This document shows, piece by piece, positions 62,021 to 64,000 of a stretch of 64,000 nucleotides of DNA. The notes beneath the pieces are model-generated. The model worked only from the letters and a program-made list of their open reading frames with translations, made no database searches and was not told the origin of the DNA. The position numbers were made by a program, and so were the translations under genes. Position 1 is the first letter of the stretch. The number at the start of each line of letters is the position of its first letter. The DNA comes from Actibacterium ureilyticum (GTDB lineage Bacteria > Pseudomonadota > Alphaproteobacteria > Rhodobacterales > Rhodobacteraceae), in the NCBI RefSeq assembly GCF_002285435.1, contig NZ_NSBT01000036.1:1-64000 (forward strand), written 5' to 3'.

Positions 62021-63404
62021 TCCCGAAATCATCGGCCTGATCGGCCTGGCCGTTCTGTTCGGCCTGCTGGCGCTGCGGATGCCGGTTGGGCTGGCGATGA
62101 TCTTTGTCGGCATCGGCGGCACCTGGGCGCTGAGCCTTGCGGTGTCTCATGTGCGCTTCGTGCCCTACCTGCGGCAATTCAAGTCGCTGCTGTGGGAAAA
62201 CGTCGCCAGTTACGAGCTGTCGGTGCTGCCGCTGTTCATCCTGATGGGCTTCATCGCCAGCGAGGCACGGTTGAGCCAGGACCTGTTCAAGGGGCTCGAG
62301 GCGCTGTTGGCCAGGCGCCGGGGCGGTGTGGCCATGGCCGCCGTCACCGCCTGTGGCGGTTTCGGTGCCGTCTGCGGCTCCAGCCTGGCGACGGCGGCCA
62401 CCATGGGGCGCGTCGCGCTGCCGGAACTGCTGCGGCTGGGCTATGCGCCGTCGCTTGCCTCGGGCGCGCTGGCGGCTGGCGGCACGCTGGGCATCCTGAT
62501 CCCGCCCTCGGTCGCGCTGGTGATCTATGCGGTGATCGTCGAAGGCTCGATCCTGCAGATGTTCCAGGCCGCGCTGATCCCCGGGCTGATGGCGGTGGCA
62601 ACATTTACCATCGTGATCGCGGTCATGGTCCGCGCGCGCCCCGATCTGGCGCCCGAACCCGGCCCGATGCCCGCCGATGAACGCCGCGCCGCGATCCGGC
62701 GGCTGGTGCCGGTGATCGTGATCTTCGGCGCGATCATCCTTGGCCTGGGGCTGGGCCTGTTCACCCCCACCCCCGCCGCCAGCATCGGTGTCTTCCTGAT
62801 CATGGTCTACGGCTTTGCGCTGAAGTGGATCACCGGCGAGGGGTTGAGCTTTGCCGGGCTGATCGACGCGATCCGCCAGACCGCCGTGACCGCCGGCATG
62901 ATCTATCTGATCCTGTTCGGGGCCGAGGTGCTGAAGGGCTTCTTCACCCGCTCGGGCCTGCCCGCGACCCTGTCGGACTGGGCCATGGCCAGCGGCTTCG
63001 ATCCCTTCGTGGTGCTGATCATCATGCTGGCGATCTTCATGCTGCTGGGCTGTTTCATGGAAAGCCTGGCGATGATCCTGGTGGTGGTGCCGTTCTTCTG
63101 GCCGACCCTCGTGGCGCTGAACGGGGGCGACTATGTCACCGCCGAAACCGCCGCCTATGGCATGGACAACGAAAGCCTGAAGATCTGGTTCGGGATATTG
63201 GCCCTGATCGTGGTCGAACTGGGCCTGATCACCCCGCCCGTGGGGCTGAATGTCTTCATCATCTCGTCGCTCAACCGGGACATCGGCATGGGCACCGTAT
63301 TCAAGGGCGTCACACCGTTTCTGGGCGCCGAACTCGTCCGTGTGGGCATCCTGTTGGCTTTGCCCGCACTTACACTGACCTTGCCGCGATTGCTTGGCGG
63401 CTGA
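62013..63404 (+). CDS. TRAP transporter large permease (DctM family)
   Basis: Integral membrane protein of 463 aa with about twelve helices, the ion-coupled channel of the TRAP system. Family features include LFILMGFIASEARLSQDLF, the CGSSLATAATMGRVALPE segment and GTLGILIPPSVALVIYAV, which form the two hairpin regions near the substrate and sodium sites. A C-terminal LGLITPPVGLNVFII repeat matches the second hairpin. It is translationally coupled to the DctQ gene and followed after 18 nt by a flavin monooxygenase. Confidence 0.95.
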   Translation: MLDPEIIGLIGLAVLFGLLALRMPVGLAMIFVGIGGTWALSLAVSHVRFVPYLRQFKSLLWENVASYELSVLPLFILMGFIASEARLSQDLFKGLEALLARRRGGVAMAAVTACGGFGAVCGSSLATAATMGRVALPELLRLGYAPSLASGALAAGGTLGILIPPSVALVIYAVIVEGSILQMFQAALIPGLMAVATFTIVIAVMVRARPDLAPEPGPMPADERRAAIRRLVPVIVIFGAIILGLGLGLFTPTPAASIGVFLIMVYGFALKWITGEGLSFAGLIDAIRQTAVTAGMIYLILFGAEVLKGFFTRSGLPATLSDWAMASGFDPFVVLIIMLAIFMLLGCFMESLAMILVVVPFFWPTLVALNGGDYVTAETAAYGMDNESLKIWFGILALIVVELGLITPPVGLNVFIISSLNRDIGMGTVFKGVTPFLGAELVRVGILLALPALTLTLPRLLGG

Positions 63405-63422
63405 GTATCAAAAGGTAGGGAC

Positions 63423-64000
63423 ATGACAACTGAACCCATCATAATCGCCGGTGGTGGCATCGGCGGACTGGCTGCGGCTTGCGGTCTGGCCAGGAAAGGA
63501 CAGCGCAGCATCGTCGTCGAACAGGCGCCGAAACTGGGCGAGATCGGCGCGGGTATCCAGATCGGGCCGAACGCATTTCACTGTTTCGACTATCTGGGCG
63601 TCGGCGATCAGGCACGCGCCGTCGCGGTCTATATCGACAAGCTGCGGCTGATGGATGCCCAGACGGGCGAGGATATCACCGCGATCCCGCTGGACGAGCC
63701 CTTTCGCGAACGGTTCAAGAACCCCTATGCGGTGGTCCACCGGGCCGATCTGCATGGCGTTCTGCTGGATTACTGCCAGAAATCGGACCTGATCGACCTG
63801 CGCACCGATCACAAGGTCACCGGCTATGAACAGGATGGCAGCTCGGTCACCCTGCTGCTGGACGGGCGCGATCCGATCAAGGGCCGCGCGCTGATCGGGG
63901 CCGAGGGGCTGCGTTCGCCCATCCGGGCGCAGATGATCGGCGATGGCGAACCGCGGATTTCGGGCCACACCACCTATCGCTCGGTCATTCCGACCGAACA
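63423..64000 (+). CDS. FAD-dependent aromatic hydroxylase, probable 3-hydroxybenzoate 6-monooxygenase (partial)
   Basis: The first 192 codons of a flavoprotein monooxygenase that runs off the window. The FAD motif IIAGGGIGGLAAACGLARKG starts at residue 6. The segment EIGAGIQIGPNAFHCFDYLGVGD and the NPYAVVHRADLHGVLLD motif resemble 3-hydroxybenzoate 6-monooxygenases, which make gentisate. Salicylate or 6-hydroxynicotinate hydroxylases are related alternatives. It lies 18 nt after the TRAP permease gene and is probably the catabolic gene served by that transporter. GTAGGG precedes the ATG. Confidence 0.85.
   Translation, partial: MTTEPIIIAGGGIGGLAAACGLARKGQRSIVVEQAPKLGEIGAGIQIGPNAFHCFDYLGVGDQARAVAVYIDKLRLMDAQTGEDITAIPLDEPFRERFKNPYAVVHRADLHGVLLDYCQKSDLIDLRTDHKVTGYEQDGSSVTLLLDGRDPIKGRALIGAEGLRSPIRAQMIGDGEPRISGHTTYRSVIPTE

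Overview
The window is high-GC, gene-dense DNA from an alphaproteobacterium, most likely a member of the Rhodobacteraceae (Roseobacter group). The evidence is a cbb3 oxidase locus (ccoNOQP, ccoGHIS) linked to uspA, fnrL and hemN, a pobA-pcaCHGDB cluster with a PcaQ-type regulator, a selD fused to an FAD oxidoreductase, and a TRAP transporter. Almost all sequence is core or metabolic chromosome. I see no insertion sequence, prophage, CRISPR array or tRNA gene. One SRP RNA gene is present.

Layout. 0-5.4 kb (minus strand): assimilatory sulfur operon cysG-DUF2849-cysI-cysH-DUF934-fpr. 5.7-9.4 kb (plus): MaoC-phosphotransacetylase fusion, ackA and mnmH. 9.3-19 kb (minus): selD fusion, an AttH/CrtC-like exported protein with its own FtsX-type ABC transporter, then a second FtsX-type ABC pair (YbbAP-like) divergent from a TesA-like esterase. 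19.6-23 kb: haem genes hemC, hemE and hemF, with a small AT-richer orphan frame after hemE. 23-28.3 kb: a lipoprotein, an atypical SDR, rsmC, clpS, a HAD hydrolase and a SPOR-domain D,D-carboxypeptidase. 28.3-40.2 kb: the oxygen-responsive cbb3/FNR block. 40.2-47.2 kb: a GT4 glycosyltransferase and the yejABEF peptide importer. 47.3-52.9 kb: membrane-anchored cytochrome c, pheA, a SRPBCC protein, nudC, a CpdB-like phosphoesterase and a small exported protein. 52.9-53.0 kb: SRP RNA. 53-59.8 kb: protocatechuate branch (pobA-pcaCHGDB, pcaQ, and a beta-keto acid cleavage enzyme). 59.8-64 kb: a MarR regulator, a TRAP transporter and the start of a probable 3-hydroxybenzoate 6-monooxygenase that runs off the right edge.

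How it works together. CysG makes sirohaem for CysI, CysH supplies sulfite, and Fpr probably supplies electrons through ferredoxin. FnrL very likely controls the micro-oxic block: I found four near-perfect FNR boxes, beside ccoG/DUF2270, ccoN, uspA and fnrL/hemN. In the aromatic region 4-hydroxybenzoate would go to protocatechuate and then to 3-oxoadipate. No pcaIJ or pcaF is in view, but a DUF849/BKACE gene that could finish the pathway follows pcaQ. The adjacent MarR/TRAP/monooxygenase set looks like a separate 3-hydroxybenzoate-to-gentisate uptake and entry unit.

I found no clearly unprecedented system. The best candidates for new biology are the DUF934 and DUF2849 proteins of the sulfite operon, the FNR-linked DUF2270 protein, the SDR lacking its catalytic lysine, the BKACE end to the 3-oxoadipate branch, and the AttH-linked ABC exporter.
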